Shown here: piece after piece, positions 1-10,870 of the stretch
Numbering within the stretch: the first letter of the stretch is position 1
Layout of the letters: every line of letters starts with the position of its first letter
Source: Psococerastis gibbosa
Taxonomy: Eukaryota > Arthropoda > Insecta > Psocodea > Psocidae
DNA length: 64,000 nt
Direction: 5' to 3'
Assembly: GCA_963971405.1 (NCBI GenBank)
Contig: OZ020486.1
Coordinates: 32,759,419-32,823,418 of the forward strand
Position numbers and translations under genes: made by a program
Notes under the pieces: generated by a model
Seen by the model: the letters and a program-made list of their open reading frames with translations, nothing else
Databases searched by the model: none
Told to the model about the DNA's origin: nothing

Positions 1-138
1 GAGTAAAACAAACATTTCCGCCAATGTCACTTGCATTCTGCAATGCGAGGTCGGTGGAAACCCCGCCTAAGTCTTGAATGTCTGTTACCACGTCACAGTA
101 TTTGTATTTAGCCCTAGCCGGTCGGTGGAATAAGCGCC
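1..138. mobile_element. Right end of a PIF/Harbinger-like MITE (cut by window edge)
   Basis: The sequence matches the right half of the complete element at 37514-37906 (shared GCATTCTGCAATGCGAGGTC, then the CTTGAATGTCTGTTACCACG block). It ends in GGAATAAGCGCC and is followed by TTA, the 3-bp target seen at other family members. The left half lies outside the window. It is non-coding and non-autonomous. Confidence 0.7.
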
Positions 139-504
139 TTATGGCATAGATCGTGGTTCTAGTCCCACTGGATTCAGTTTTTCTTGATGCCCTATTTTAG
201 ATATATTGTCCCAAGGAGGATGTTCTTAGAAGTGGTTTGAATTTCGGTGGACTTACAAAATTAAATCTCAACGATCGTATAGAACTATCAATGAGGACTC
301 ATGGAATAGAAGAGCACATATACATTTTGATGCGCAGAACGTTGATGACACCAATGTCTCTGGCACAAAATTAACTTGTTGACATGTAGCCATTCAGATA
401 TGGGGGCCAATGAAAACAGCAGGAATTTAATTATGCCTTGGATGCTTAAGTTAACATGGAGATGTTACTATTCTCGTATGCAGCCTAGAGGCTATGATCT
501 AGAG

Positions 505-640
505 CAGTGGTCGTCAACCTTTTTGCACAACGGAGCCACATTCTGAGTTAAGCTTGTAAAGCTTGAGTAAAAAGTAAAGCTTGCGGAGCCAGACGTACAA
601 TAATGCATACACTACAAATATATGTATAGTAGATAGATAG
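505..640. mobile_element. hAT-like terminal fragment
   Basis: The start CAGTGGTCGTCAACCTTTTT resembles the terminal repeat of many hAT elements. No opposite terminus or 8-bp duplication is visible, probably because the retroelement that begins near 680 cut it. The rest (142-500) shows no recognisable feature. Confidence 0.4.
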
Positions 641-678
641 GAGAAATGGGGATAGGGAAAAACATTTTATAGCTGTTT

Positions 679-1884
679 TTGATACGTTTACATACAGTTA
701 GACTACGCTCTACTACTACTAACCTAGTGGCGTTTACAAATTATGTCGGTGATGCAATCTCTAACAAAAAACAAGTAGATACAGTGTACTTTGACTTTAA
801 ATCAGCCTTTGATCATGTTAACCATGCTCTACTTATAATGAAGCTTTTGAGTTACTTTGACATACCACCCTATCTGGTGCTAATCTTAAAATCCTATTTA
901 TCGTGTAGGACCCAGTTTGTGACTTATAGAGGTGCCTCCTCCGACTCGTTTAATGTATTTAGCGGTGTCGCCCAAGGAAGTATTCTTGGACCGCTTCTAT
1001 TTTGTTTGTTTATGAACGATCTGCCCTCATTCTTGCCAATCTTCGTATTATTATATGCAGACGACTTGAAGGTCTGCCATGTCATTACCGATAGTGAGGA
1101 TGCAGAGATATTACAGCTTTGCATTGACAGAGTTTCGGAATGGGCACTTCTAAATAAAATGACAATCCATAGCGGCAAGTGTGAGGTGGTGAGCTTTGGT
1201 ACAGGTGCCAAAGCAGCATATAACTGCATACTCAACGGGAGCACTCTCAAACGGAGTTCATCTGTAAAGGACCTAGGTATCACTTTCAGCTCTGACCTCT
1301 CATTCAATGCCCACATGGAAGATATTGTTAAGTCTGCTAACAGAGTTCTTGGCTTTGTAATCCGGATGTCTCACCATTTCACTCTCCCATCGACATATAG
1401 TCTGCTTTACAATGCGTTTGTGCGTTCTAGGCTCGAATATGCCTCTGTGGTGTGGAATAACGGCCCGGCGAATCAGTTACTGTCGATTGAGCGAGTGCAA
1501 AAGCGTTTCTTACGGTATATGTATTTCAGGCGACATGGGACGTATCCACACTACAGGGACCATCCCGTTAGCACAGCTCAGTTGCAATTGGAGTTTGGGA
1601 TGAACTCTCTTGAGTGTAGGAGGACGGCTGCTGACTGTATTTTCTTTTATAAGCTGATTAACAGTCACCTGGACAGCCCTACTATACTCGAAAGAGTTCA
1701 CCTCAGGGTCAATATCAAGAATACACGATCGAAAACTTTGTTTGTTGCCAACTCTACTTGTAAGTCACCGCTTGTTAGGATCATTGGGGTTATAAACAAA
1801 CTTAATGTTCCTGATCCATTTGCACTGAGCCTACCATCCTTCAGGACAGCTATCTTGGGCATTGTAAGCAGGCCTGTGCCGTAG
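679..1884 (+). pseudogene. 5'-truncated non-LTR retrotransposon reverse transcriptase
   Basis: A 401-aa open frame carries the C-terminal two thirds of a LINE reverse transcriptase. Visible blocks are GRSTTTNL-like RSTTTNL near residue 11, DFKSAFDHVNH (catalytic Asp block), GVAQGSILGPLLF, the catalytic YADDLK, then KDLGI and a thumb region (SRLEYASVVW). The endonuclease and N-terminal RT part are missing, as expected of incomplete target-primed reverse transcription. The frame is intact to its stop, so it is not very old. The 3' UTR (1885-2037) leads into an (ATT)n tail. It looks like the CR1/Jockey superfamily; the clade cannot be fixed by eye. It is dead as an autonomous element. Confidence 0.85.
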
Positions 1885-2037
1885 GGTGAATTGTTGATTT
1901 ATGGGTATGTAGTTTTAGTTCTTAGTATTTTACTTATTTTGTTTTTTTTAAGCCTTTGTGTGTATTTTTTGGTTGCATGTACTGTACCATGTAAGTGTCA
2001 TCGTTGTGGACCTGATCTGTTGATGGCTCAAATATAA

Positions 2038-2039
2038 AC

Positions 2040-2075
<36 letters not shown>
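2038..2075 (+). repeat. (ATT)n tail of the non-LTR element
   Basis: About 12 perfect TTA/ATT units directly follow the 3' UTR of the RT copy, a common type of 3' end in non-LTR elements. Confidence 0.85.
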
Positions 2076-2076
<1 letters not shown>

Positions 2077-2238
2077 AATATGTGGATTTGATATGATGCA
2101 ATACAATTTTTTTTTCATTTTGAATTTCCATTTGGTGAATTTGATTTTAATTTTTCTCTAGAATAGTTTCCAAGGCATTGTGGTAGCTTATTCGTACTTG
2201 AGCGAGTCTCTACACATCATGCGATCGGTGACCTGTCC

Positions 2239-2508
2239 TTACTCAACACAGGAATTACTTACAGAGGCGACTGAAGAGGTTATTCGGATACATTCATTGA
2301 ATTGTTTGTATGCGAATAATCTTTTTATATAAATATCGTCAGCGGTAATGTCCACTGATAACACTGTGTCGTCCGCATAGAGGCCAACGTCGATATTCCA
2401 GGATATAGAAGCCATGTAGGACGGTAGACTGTTTATGTAAATGAGGAACGAAGTTGGCCACAATATGCTACCCTGGGGAACACCTGCCAGAAACCATAAC
2501 AAAAGCAA
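2239..2508 (-). pseudogene. Non-LTR reverse transcriptase fragment
   Basis: An 89-aa minus-strand frame contains GVPQGSILWP and LYADDTVLSVD, the RT block with catalytic YADD, with little else. It is a second, unrelated RT remnant in the opposite orientation to the one at 679. The sequence after it (about 2190-2340) recurs at 8340-8490, so this is the end of a dispersed family. Confidence 0.75.
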
Positions 2509-2509
2509 A

Positions 2510-3475
2510 AAGAAAATAAAAAATTAATTCCACCACCACTTTCTGGTGGAATCAGAACCAAAGCTGCTCGGAGCTGGTCTAGAGTCACAGGCCGGAAATT
2601 TCTTATGCATATTTTTTCAAGTCTTTGTATTAAAATGTGTATCTTCAGCAAGCAGTGCGTTACAGTAATAATGAGTTGAGAGCTCGAGGCAGGAGAAGAG
2701 CCACTTAGCATAAACAAAGGATTGCTGAGGAGTTCGGCACTTCCGAGTACTTGACCCCATAAGTGCCCCTCCCCTGCCACTTTGAGAACAGCCCCCCCCC
2801 CCCCACTCTTACCATCTAAAAGGAATCCTTCGTTTACCCTAAAGCACGAATAGGGCTCAAAACTCGTACATGGGTGACATTAAAATTGTGCAGACTTATT
2901 TCACTTTCCTCATTGACATAGGGAATACGATATCACGGTCGTGAAGAGGCCCTTCAATAGAAGTAAACTTCAACCAAAGTGCGACTAGGTATTGGAAAAA
3001 AACGAAACATTCTGTTGCATCGACTTCTGGAATTTATATGAAAAGTACGGTAATGGAAACATGCTGTTAATGGAATCATGTAATGGAATAATGTTAAATT
3101 TTTTTAAGTTCCTTTTTTAAGCTAAATTATGTTTTTCTTATTGCAAACATTTCAAAATATGTTTTTTGTAAACATGTCATTGTTTGTGGGTGCCTGTTTT
3201 GTGTGGGGGCCATAGGTAAATCCGGCACTGAATAGTTCTCCGACGGTACATCTGCGACATTACCTGTACATCTATTAAATAATAGTTGAATTTGCCAGCA
3301 CATATGCGGCGCGGTGTCTCTGGAGAGGTTTATTACACAGCCGTGCATCTGCCACTTGCTAATTAAATTGTCACCATCAATCAATTTCGAGTCAGCAATA
3401 ATAATAGTTCTCCGATTAATTGGAGCACATTTATAGCACTGTACGGTTCTACCGAGTAGACCCTACAGCCAAAGG
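2510..3475. other. Non-coding stretch
   Basis: I see no gene. It holds a run of C at about 2792-2803 and AT-rich unique-looking sequence. Confidence 0.5.
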
Positions 3476-4570
3476 CCATACCAAGGTGAATCCACCAGAA
3501 CAGAGCCTATTTAAAACTGCAGCAAACTTGATAGTGTGTACAGCGTGGGCAGGAGAACATGGTGGGACATGATAACGCTTAGGGAGTTTAAGTGCGCGTC
3601 ACCTCAGAATTATTAAACGTATGACTCTACAATGTTCCCCATGTGGTTCGGAATCCACGATATAATCGGGAGGTCCACCCTGTCAGTCAACTCCCTTTCT
3701 CCCTGAGGTGAAGGAGTCTGTCTCCAGGCTGCCTCAAGTTAATAAACAGACTCACTCCCCCCTAGGGTTGCCAACCGTACTCTATTTCAGAGTATTGTAC
3801 TCTTTTTCATGCATGTGTACTCTACAAACTGAAAGTCATTCAGAGTACGCAAAAATACTCTTTTTCTGAAACATGTAAGAAGCAAAAATGTTTTTTTGAA
3901 AGAACGTAAATTCAGCAGTGGCGGGTGCAGAAAGGGGGCCATGGGGGCCCCGAGAAAAATCAGCGTACACTATATAAAATCGGACATTCAAAACAAAAGC
4001 CTTAATATGGTAACATGAATATGTCTTCCATGTTTAAATTATAAATGTTACTGTTGTAAAAATCGTAAAACCCCACTATTTTGAACTTACCTATATTTTC
4101 ACATTTTTCCCCGGGGAGAACCTCGGGCTCCACTGCTTCCAGCAACTTGGATAAGCATTTAAGCATTCCTTAGCTAGCTCTAAAATCATTACTTTACTGC
4201 TGTTGAAATGCGTAAAACCCCACTATTTTGCAATTACATTTACTGATTTTTCATCCGGGGGGAGACCCCCAGCCCCCCCCCTGTTTCCTGCAATATGAAT
4301 AAGGACTATTGCTGCATTATTACCGCTGTTAAAATGTGTAAAACCCCACTAATTTTTGAATTTGGGCGCTAATTTCTATATGGTAGTTTCCATAGTTCCT
4401 TGGTTTTGACTCATTTAACAGTAAATATACTAAGCACTCTTTTTTGAAATGCTTTACTCTTTATTTTCCTTCTCAATGTCAGATGTACTTTATTTCGAGA
4501 AAACAAAGTTGGCAACCCTACTCCCCCCACCAAGCTGACAGGGGGTTGGAAAAACAAAACAAACCGGTAC
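3476..4570 (+). repeat. Dispersed repeat, 3' end of a non-LTR family, split by a hAT-like element
   Basis: Positions 3476-3762 and 4529-4570 form one copy of a repeat also found at 46241-46630 (+), 9793-10070 (-) and 10515-10870 (-). Shared landmarks are GGTGGGACATGATAACGC, TTCGGAATCCAC, AGGTCCACCCTGTCAGTC and AATAAAC.GACTCACTCCCCCC. In the minus-strand copy near 10 kb it directly follows RT/RNase H C-terminal coding sequence, so it is most likely the 3' UTR of that element. Confidence 0.65.
3763..4520. mobile_element. hAT-like non-autonomous element (8-bp TSD)
   Basis: The 758-bp element begins TAGGGTTGCCAAC and ends GTTGGCAACCCTA, a 13-bp perfect terminal inverted repeat. It is flanked by the direct repeat CTCCCCCC (3755-3762 and 4521-4528), the 8-bp duplication typical of hAT transposases. 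It splits the dispersed repeat listed here at 3476-4570. Inside are about three imperfect copies of a minisatellite whose core is GTAAAACCCCACTA followed by a CCCGGGGAGA-like block, also present in the element at 26511-28672. There is no transposase. Confidence 0.85.
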
Positions 4571-4626
4571 CCACCCAATATACTTTATAGTACACAAACT
4601 GTATACTGTCAGGGAGAGAGAGAGAG

Positions 4627-4927
4627 GCGTATCCGTAGAAATGATGAGCCATACGCGATCTACCAAGAACCTATGATGGTAGCCGAAATCAATAGAGCCC
4701 GCATCAAGTGGCTAGGGCACGTGACAATAGACAATAGGGCTACAAGAGCAGCCTTACACAAGGTACCGCAAGCGAGGAGACGAGTGGGACGACCACGGAT
4801 GCGATGGCTGGACGACGTCAAGGTGGATCTGGAGACCCTTGGCGTCAATGACCACCGGAGAAGAGCGCAGGACCGCGCAGGCTGGCACGATGTGGCAAAG
4901 CAGGCCAAGGACCTTCACGTACCGTAG
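4627..4927 (+). pseudogene. Non-LTR reverse transcriptase C-terminal fragment
   Basis: The open frame reads RIRRNDEPYAIYQEP, then IKWLGHV, then VGRPRMRWLDDVKVDLETLG and AQDRAGWHDV.KQAK. This is the widespread C-terminal tail of LINE-type RT proteins (RWLGHV...GRPR.RWLDDV...DR..W). No catalytic blocks remain. A GA-rich run (4613-4626) precedes it. Confidence 0.8.
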
Positions 4928-4934
4928 CGCCAAA

Positions 4935-5936
4935 GAGTAAAGTATACTGTAATTTAAGGGCGGACTTAGCTAAGGGCTAGGCCCCTTTAAGCCTGCCTCC
5001 ACCAGATATATAGTACATCGTATCACCTTGTCCTACCTTCTTATCATTACGATCGCGTAATACAGAGTCCCATGTAGGTACTTCTAATTATTATAATAAT
5101 AATGTATTCCTTCCACGAAAAAAATACAATACATGGTGAAATTCCAGAACCCTATTTCCCTTGGGAATTTTCCATCCATCCATCTGAATTGGGAGTCCCT
5201 ACAGCCCCTGTCACTTAAGCAGAAACGGACGGATACATAAAGTTAAAACATCTACAGAACACCCTATCAGTTTTTAAAAATTTTCATTAACCTTTTAATT
5301 GTATTTAGGTATAAGAATGTTATTCTATGAATACCCAATCCTGTTTCGGAATCCCGGGATTGATGTCAACTCCCATAAATGTAATCCAGTAGTTTATTCC
5401 CAATCAGTATATGAAATATGCACCTTTAAACCGCCCGTTAAAATATAAGACAACTTCAATTTCCCGCTGATTGAGAATGATGAACCATCTATCTCAGTTT
5501 TGCCACATAGTCTGGGCGCTTCCATTTTTATAAAGACTGTGAACAATAAAATGACACGTTTATGGCCGTTTTGTAACAAAGACTGTCTGGTTTTCATTGG
5601 AGCCATTTGGATCTGAATAGCAGCAATAAAATGATAAGGGAACCACGCTCTGCAGTCTGACGCGTTATTGTATCAATGTCTACTACGTTAAAATATACTG
5701 ACGCATCATTTAATACCTGCATGCCAGACAGGGTCGTCGCCAGCCATTGCAACCATTCCCTGACCCTACCGAATGAGTACCTACCTACCTACCTAGTACC
5801 TACCTTCCGGCTTCCAGTAATGTACTTTAGATAGGACACAATGGTACAAAATCATTACCTGCCAGTGAGGATGCAGGATTACCGCCAAGAGGACAAACAG
5901 GTTCCCAGGCCAAAATTGGATTCTCTCCCCCAAGCT
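4935..5936. other. Non-coding stretch
   Basis: No gene is visible. The first 100 bases may be the 3' UTR of the RT fragment before it. A short CTAC-type tandem run is at about 5778-5803. Confidence 0.45.
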
Positions 5937-6122
5937 CAAGACCGTAGCCAGGATTTTTTTTCGGGGGGGGGGGGGTTAGAAAGTTCATTGGATATTACAT
6001 AGTGGTTTTTATATTTTTCCTCTCAAAATCCGATTCTATCTATAGTAGTATCAAGCCATTTCATTTCGGGGGGGGGGGGGGGTTTGAACCCCCCATGAAC
6101 CCCCCCCTTGGCTACGGCCTTG
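5937..6122. mobile_element. hAT-like MITE with G/C homopolymers (8-bp TSD)
   Basis: The 186-bp element has imperfect termini CAAGACCGTAGCCA.G / CAAGGCCGTAGCCAAG and is flanked by CCCAAGCT on both sides (5929-5936, 6123-6130). Long G runs at 5963-5975 and 6068-6082 lie inside. Confidence 0.8.
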
Positions 6123-6814
6123 CCCAAGCTATTCATACAGTTTGTTATAAACTGTGGATTCTCGTTTAGTCGTTCATGGGAGGTATGGGAGTCTTCCCCG
6201 AAGGGAAAATGTTGGGTAACAGTAGGCTTTTCAGCATTTCACATACATATTTTTAGCCCCAGTGGCAGCCTCAGAGGGAAGTTTGTTAAGTATGTTAAGA
6301 ATTAATTCATATCAATGCGATTTTTTGCCGGAACCTACTGTAGTATAGTAAAATGTATGAAAATTATATCGCCAACTGGAAATCAACGAATTAGCATACT
6401 TGAAGGTAAATCGGACTTCATTCAAATGGGCCATAGGAACGCAACACATCCATTATCCAAAATTACACTTTCTGCAAGTTGACATTGTTATACTACAACA
6501 AGATAGACAGCATGTCAGCGAGATTGATGAAGTGGACGGGGAGGGGGGGGGGGGTCCTTTAACTGAACCGAAAATCACGGCAGCTTGGAATTTATTAGCT
6601 GCAGTGACCGCTGGCAGCACTAATAGATAGACAAGGGCCAACACTGTTGCCAACAAAACCATCTGTAGTGCGGGATGGCATCGTAAAGACCATGTGATGG
6701 GACACACGTGCACACGCGGGGGAGTTAGTGACCAACCAAAAATGGTAGTCCCTAATGCGGTAGTACACATTACTATAGTTGTACTAAAAGGTAGGCTCAT
6801 CGACATTAGCCTTA
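6123..6814. other. Non-coding stretch
   Basis: I see no gene; short open frames here have no recognisable domain. Confidence 0.4.
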
Positions 6815-7118
6815 GACGGCTATTCCACCGGCCATTTGCTTCACTAATTCACTTGTGTTTTGAGATTTTTCGTTTGTTTTGCTTTAAGGAGACTTAGGTA
6901 GATACTTAACTTATCTATTATAAATCTAAGTTTAATTAAGTTATAATATGGTAGCAGGCATTATTAATAAGTTTCTACCATATTATAACTTAATTTATAA
7001 TAGATAAGTTAAGTATCTACATAATAGTCTCCTTAAAACAAAACAAACGAAAAATCTCAAAACACAACTGAATTAGTGAAGCAAATGAGTGAAGAAAATC
7101 GTCGGTGGAATAGCCACC
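6815..7118. mobile_element. Fold-back PIF/Harbinger-like MITE (TTA TSD)
   Basis: About 140-bp arms fold back almost completely; the left arm starts GACGGCTATTCCACCG and the right arm ends CGGTGGAATAGCCACC. The target duplication is TTA (6812-6814, 7119-7121). The termini resemble those of the other TTA/TAA elements in the window (19129, 37514, 61522). It is non-coding. Confidence 0.85.
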
Positions 7119-7487
7119 TTACGTATTCTTGACACCGCCGCTTTCAGCGTGGATACCTCCCGTGCGTCATAAGTTAAATACGGTCTTCGACTTCCAAGCG
7201 TTTCGTATCTTTCGTATTTCGTATCTGCGGCCAATATCTACAGTAGTTGCTACTACGAGATAAGGTCTACTTATAGTACCACTGAGGATGTCGACAGCAG
7301 GTGTTGACGAAACGTTTGGATGTAGGTTTTCAGGTTGACTACCATCCATCAGCCCGGATTCTACTGCTTCATCATCTGACTCCGTCGACGAAATTCCTAT
7401 CTAGTTAGGTAAAGTTAACTTTAATTTTGGTGGGTCAATGACCTGGACTGATAAACTGCATATTTTTGGATGTTAAGAATTTTAAAA
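7119..7487. other. Non-coding stretch
   Basis: No gene or repeat recognised. Confidence 0.4.
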
Positions 7488-7721
7488 TAAATAAGGAGTA
7501 CCGAAAACTCTATATAATAATAACTTTTTGTTTCATTACTAAGCCAACCCAGCGAAGTTAGGGATATAAAGCCCTCTCTTACACTCAACTACGAAAGCCC
7601 GGAACCGCCTGCTTAACATGCCCTCCAAAGCATGGCCAGAAAATTTAGCATGTGTGGGACTCGAACCAGCAACCTTGCGGGTGAAAGTCAGAGTCTTTAC
7701 CACTACTCTGCATGTCCTGAC
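7488..7721 (-). mobile_element. tRNA-derived SINE, copy 1
   Basis: Read on the minus strand, the copy begins GTCAGGACATGCAG, with an A-box-like region and a B box GGTTCGAGTCCC (complement at 7656-7668). This is followed by the family body (CTGGCCATGC, GCAGGCGGTTCCGGGC, AGGGCTTTATA, GGTTGGCTTAGTAATG). Five other full or partial copies lie in AMBRA1 introns. It is a Pol III-type short retroelement, not a functional tRNA. Confidence 0.8.
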
Positions 7722-8339
7722 GCTTACGCTCCTATATTGTTATTCCCAAATGAGCTGCAACATAGGGCCAATTCATCAACTCAGGACCATTGTTCTCCGG
7801 CGAAGCAAGTGAGAGTAAACTAAAATGACTTTCGTAGTGTCAAAATATAACATGTCGCCCATAAACGGAAATGAGGGGGCAGTACACGATTTGCCGGCAC
7901 CTACGCAAAATACATGCACTTTCGATTCGCCCACCGATCGGCTAGCAGGCTAACTTTCTGACCAGGATCTAATATACTTTGCCAAGCTCTATTTTGAACG
8001 GGTGGAACAGGTGAGGCATTTAGGCCCACCTACGCAAATGCACTGATAATAATTGTAACAGATTGAGCTTTTACGTAATTTCAACAACATAGCTGGGAAC
8101 CGATAGAAGAGGCGGCCAAAGAAGGAATTCATGGATCAACTGGAGCACGCAGGAACTCGAACATATCAACAGCTTGAGGATGATATGCAGGGAGTTGCTG
8201 CCAACCAACCGTTGAGATTGTGACCTCAGAAGAAGCTGGGCCGCTGGGGTGTTACCAAAAATATATTATTGATATTAAAATGTAAGGTTAGGGCTAGTGT
8301 GTGCATATAGGGCTTTTGGGGTTAAATGGATTCGATGGC
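7722..8339. other. Non-coding stretch
   Basis: No gene recognised. Confidence 0.4.
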
Positions 8340-8507
8340 AAGTTGGTAGGTAGCGTGCTTGTACTTATGCGAGTCTCTACACGCCATGCGATCAGGGACG
8401 TGTCGTAACTCAACACGGCTCCTAACCTACGGACTGAAGAGGTCAATCGGATTCATAAAATTGTTTGTATGGTATTAACCCCTTTAAAAAATATATATAT
8501 ATATATT
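8340..8507 (-). repeat. Dispersed repeat shared with 2180-2340, ending in (AT)n
   Basis: The block GCGAGTCTCTACAC.CCATGCGATC through ATTGTTTGTATG matches the region downstream of the RT fragment near 2.3 kb. It is a degraded non-LTR remnant. An (AT) run follows at about 8490-8507. Confidence 0.6.
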
Positions 8508-8601
8508 TAAACAGTAGGCTATAGGAAATATCTCCAGATTAAAGCCTAAGTTGTATTTCCTTTCCTCCCGCCCATCAAAATCTTCAGCAAACATATAGTG
8601 T

Positions 8602-8639
8602 ATGCCTAGATGTGGAAGAACACTTCCACATCTAGGCAT
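8602..8639. repeat. Short perfect hairpin
   Basis: ATGCCTAGATGTGGAAG is followed by a 4-nt loop and its reverse complement. No known role; it lies in the unshared left part of the repeat copy that ends at 9171. Confidence 0.8.
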
Positions 8640-8739
8640 CTTCATAGTACCTTACGATATGATAATCCAGGCGAAACTGAAAACATATTTATACAAACAT
8701 TAGAAGGTAGGTTTGTACGATGTTTACATGCGGGTATTA

Positions 8740-9171
8740 CGCCTACTTATAGGGGTATTTTGGCGGGAAATTCAAATTTAAAAGTTTTATTAACGGTTTT
8801 CTTTATTATTTTCTTTGTTGTTTAATATATTATTGTATTTATTATATATATTGTTTAAAATTTAAATTAAAAGCATTGCAAGTTCTGCATAAAAAAAATT
8901 ATTATTATCAAAAAGTAGGGAAAACTTCGCTTGAAATATTGTTCAATATATAAATTAAAAGTACTGCAAGCTCTGTATAAAAATATTGTTGGTTACGTGG
9001 CATGATTCCCCGTTCTAAATAATCTTTAAATAATCTAATAAAAAATAAAATGTTACCATGGTACCAAATGGCAAAAGGCTCAATCTGCTCGTATACTACG
9101 GAAATAGCCGAAGTGAAGCGGCTTCAATCCGAATGTTTACGATGAGTCTATAGTTTACTATGTCTATGATA
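8740..9171. mobile_element. Second copy of the hAT-like element seen at 18513-19027
   Basis: From CGCCTACTTATAGG to GAGTCTATAGTTTACTATGTCTATG this matches the internal and right part of the 18.5-kb copy, with point differences. Its left terminus differs, so it is truncated or a sister subfamily. It is AT-rich and non-coding. Confidence 0.75.
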
Positions 9172-9599
9172 GTATTATCCATAGAATAAATATTTACTGG
9201 TATTATCAAGATTTCCTCCCAAATTCCAAATGACTTGACACCACAAAAAACAATTGTTTTACTGCAATTTCTTACATTAATCTTGCAAATAAGCCACCAA
9301 ATTAAATAGACTTCAGTTGCGCGACTATGAAACTTGAAGTGCGCCCATCAAACCGTGTGAATGGATGTAGCATATTATGTATGGGATTATTTAGCAAAGG
9401 TGCGGTGGAGGTGTTAAATATTTGTTTGGCCCATATTTCTCATACACATCTTACCGCCCACTAACAAAAGAACCCGTACGTATGCTTTCCTATTAGTATA
9501 GCCGTATAGGTACCGAGACAGATATTATGAGTACTTCGATGGTAAATTATTTAGAAAATTAAAACGAAGGCTGGGAAGCAAGATGGTTTCATGTCATTG
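9172..9599. other. Non-coding stretch
   Basis: No gene recognised. Confidence 0.4.
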
Positions 9600-10160
9600 T
9601 TAGGTGCTCAGTGTGCTGGAGAAAGGCTGAAAGTGAGATGACATTTCTAGTGTCGTCTCCCAGGATTAGAGGGTGTGCATTGTACGGGCAGTCAGGTAGA
9701 TCGGGCTATCTGTGAGTATGTGTTTAGTAGTAGTGTTCGTCGGGTTAATAACGGCTTAGGCCTCATATTTGGGCCCATAGAGCGACTCCGACTTGACTGT
9801 CCTATGCCAGCCCATTAGACAGTGGACCTTCTGATTATAGTGGATTCCGAACCACTTGGGAAACACAGTGAAGTCACACGATTAGTTCGGAGGTGACCAG
9901 GATAAGTCCTACCATGTTTCCCTACCGGCACTGTGCACACGACCAAGTTATCTGCAGCTTTGAACCTGCTCTGGTCCGCTGGATTCAACTTGGGATGGCG
10001 GCCGGCTGTGAGAATGTGTTGGACAATAAGTAGGCAAACGCACTGGTTGCATTGGGGCAGTAGGTCTTTCCTCATTAGGTACGACTGTACGAGTGAGTTA
10101 AATGCGTATGCCCTATGCGCAACCTCGCGAGTGATACTTCAAGGCGGCCTCTGGGATCAT
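9600..10160 (-). pseudogene. Non-LTR element C-terminal region (Cys/His motif) and 3' end
   Basis: On the minus strand the frame reads YLMRKDLLPQCNQCVCLLIVQHIL, which matches the C-terminal CxxC...HIL..C knuckle found after the RNase H domain of many Jockey/I-type elements (the final Cys is lost). It runs on into the dispersed 3' repeat (TTCGGAATCCAC at about 9840). It is heavily decayed. Confidence 0.65.
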
Positions 10161-10514
10161 GTCTCCCACTCGCCTATATTAAGTTTCATGAGGTGAAGTT
10201 TAAATGGGTAGAAGAACTGAATTGAGCGCTGTTTCACAGTAATAATGGAAATGTATTGGGCACGGATTATCATGCAATTCTACAAAAAAACATTTTTTCT
10301 TCAAAACTAAAACTTTCGTTTAATAACTCTATTTAATGCCTAAGACACACCTGAAGTTATAAAGCATCGATAGGAAGGTTCTACAAAAGAAGAAAAAGGT
10401 TTCAGTAATTTTTCATGAAAATTGAGTATTTTTATTTTTTGGCCCCAGACCTACACTATCGAGGGGTAAGATACGTATTGCTGTGTGACTTTTAAAAAAA
10501 AATCTTCATTTCAG

Positions 10515-10870
10515 CTCATGGAGAAGGGGAGTTGACTGGCAGGGTGGACCTCCTGATTATAGTGGATTTTTCATTTTTTTTTTTAATGTAGCCACAGGAC
10601 TACAATGAAAAATCTTTTCGATTTTTTGACGATTTCGGAAGCTCACCTGAAGCGGACTGCACGGTTTTCCCCTAGACACGCCGGATCATAGCAATCTTCG
10701 GAATTAGACTCTGTGGCTTGGCACCGACCATTCACCAAGCCAATCCCCTAAAATGGAAAAGACGTCGGCAAATCCGAGAATCGTGTAGCGGGCCTAGACT
10801 AACTGGTAGTCTCAGCGCGTTATCATGTCCCACCATGTTCCGCTGCCAACACTGGGCCATGGGCATGCCC
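10515..10870 (-). repeat. Broken copy of the non-LTR 3' repeat
   Basis: GTTGACTGGCAGGGTGGACC at 10533 and GCGTTATCATGTCCCACCATG at 10817 are the reverse of landmarks at 3476-3762; the middle is replaced by unrelated sequence. A C run (10869-10879) follows. Confidence 0.6.

Noticed and set aside
4673..4927. Independent small gene of 84 aa
   Set aside because: The protein is the standard C-terminal tail of LINE reverse transcriptases and the frame extends upstream without ATG.
7656..7721. Possible tRNA genes (B-box matches at 7.6, 44.9 and 45.4 kb)
   Set aside because: No cloverleaf could be formed by eye; the sequences continue into a shared SINE body.
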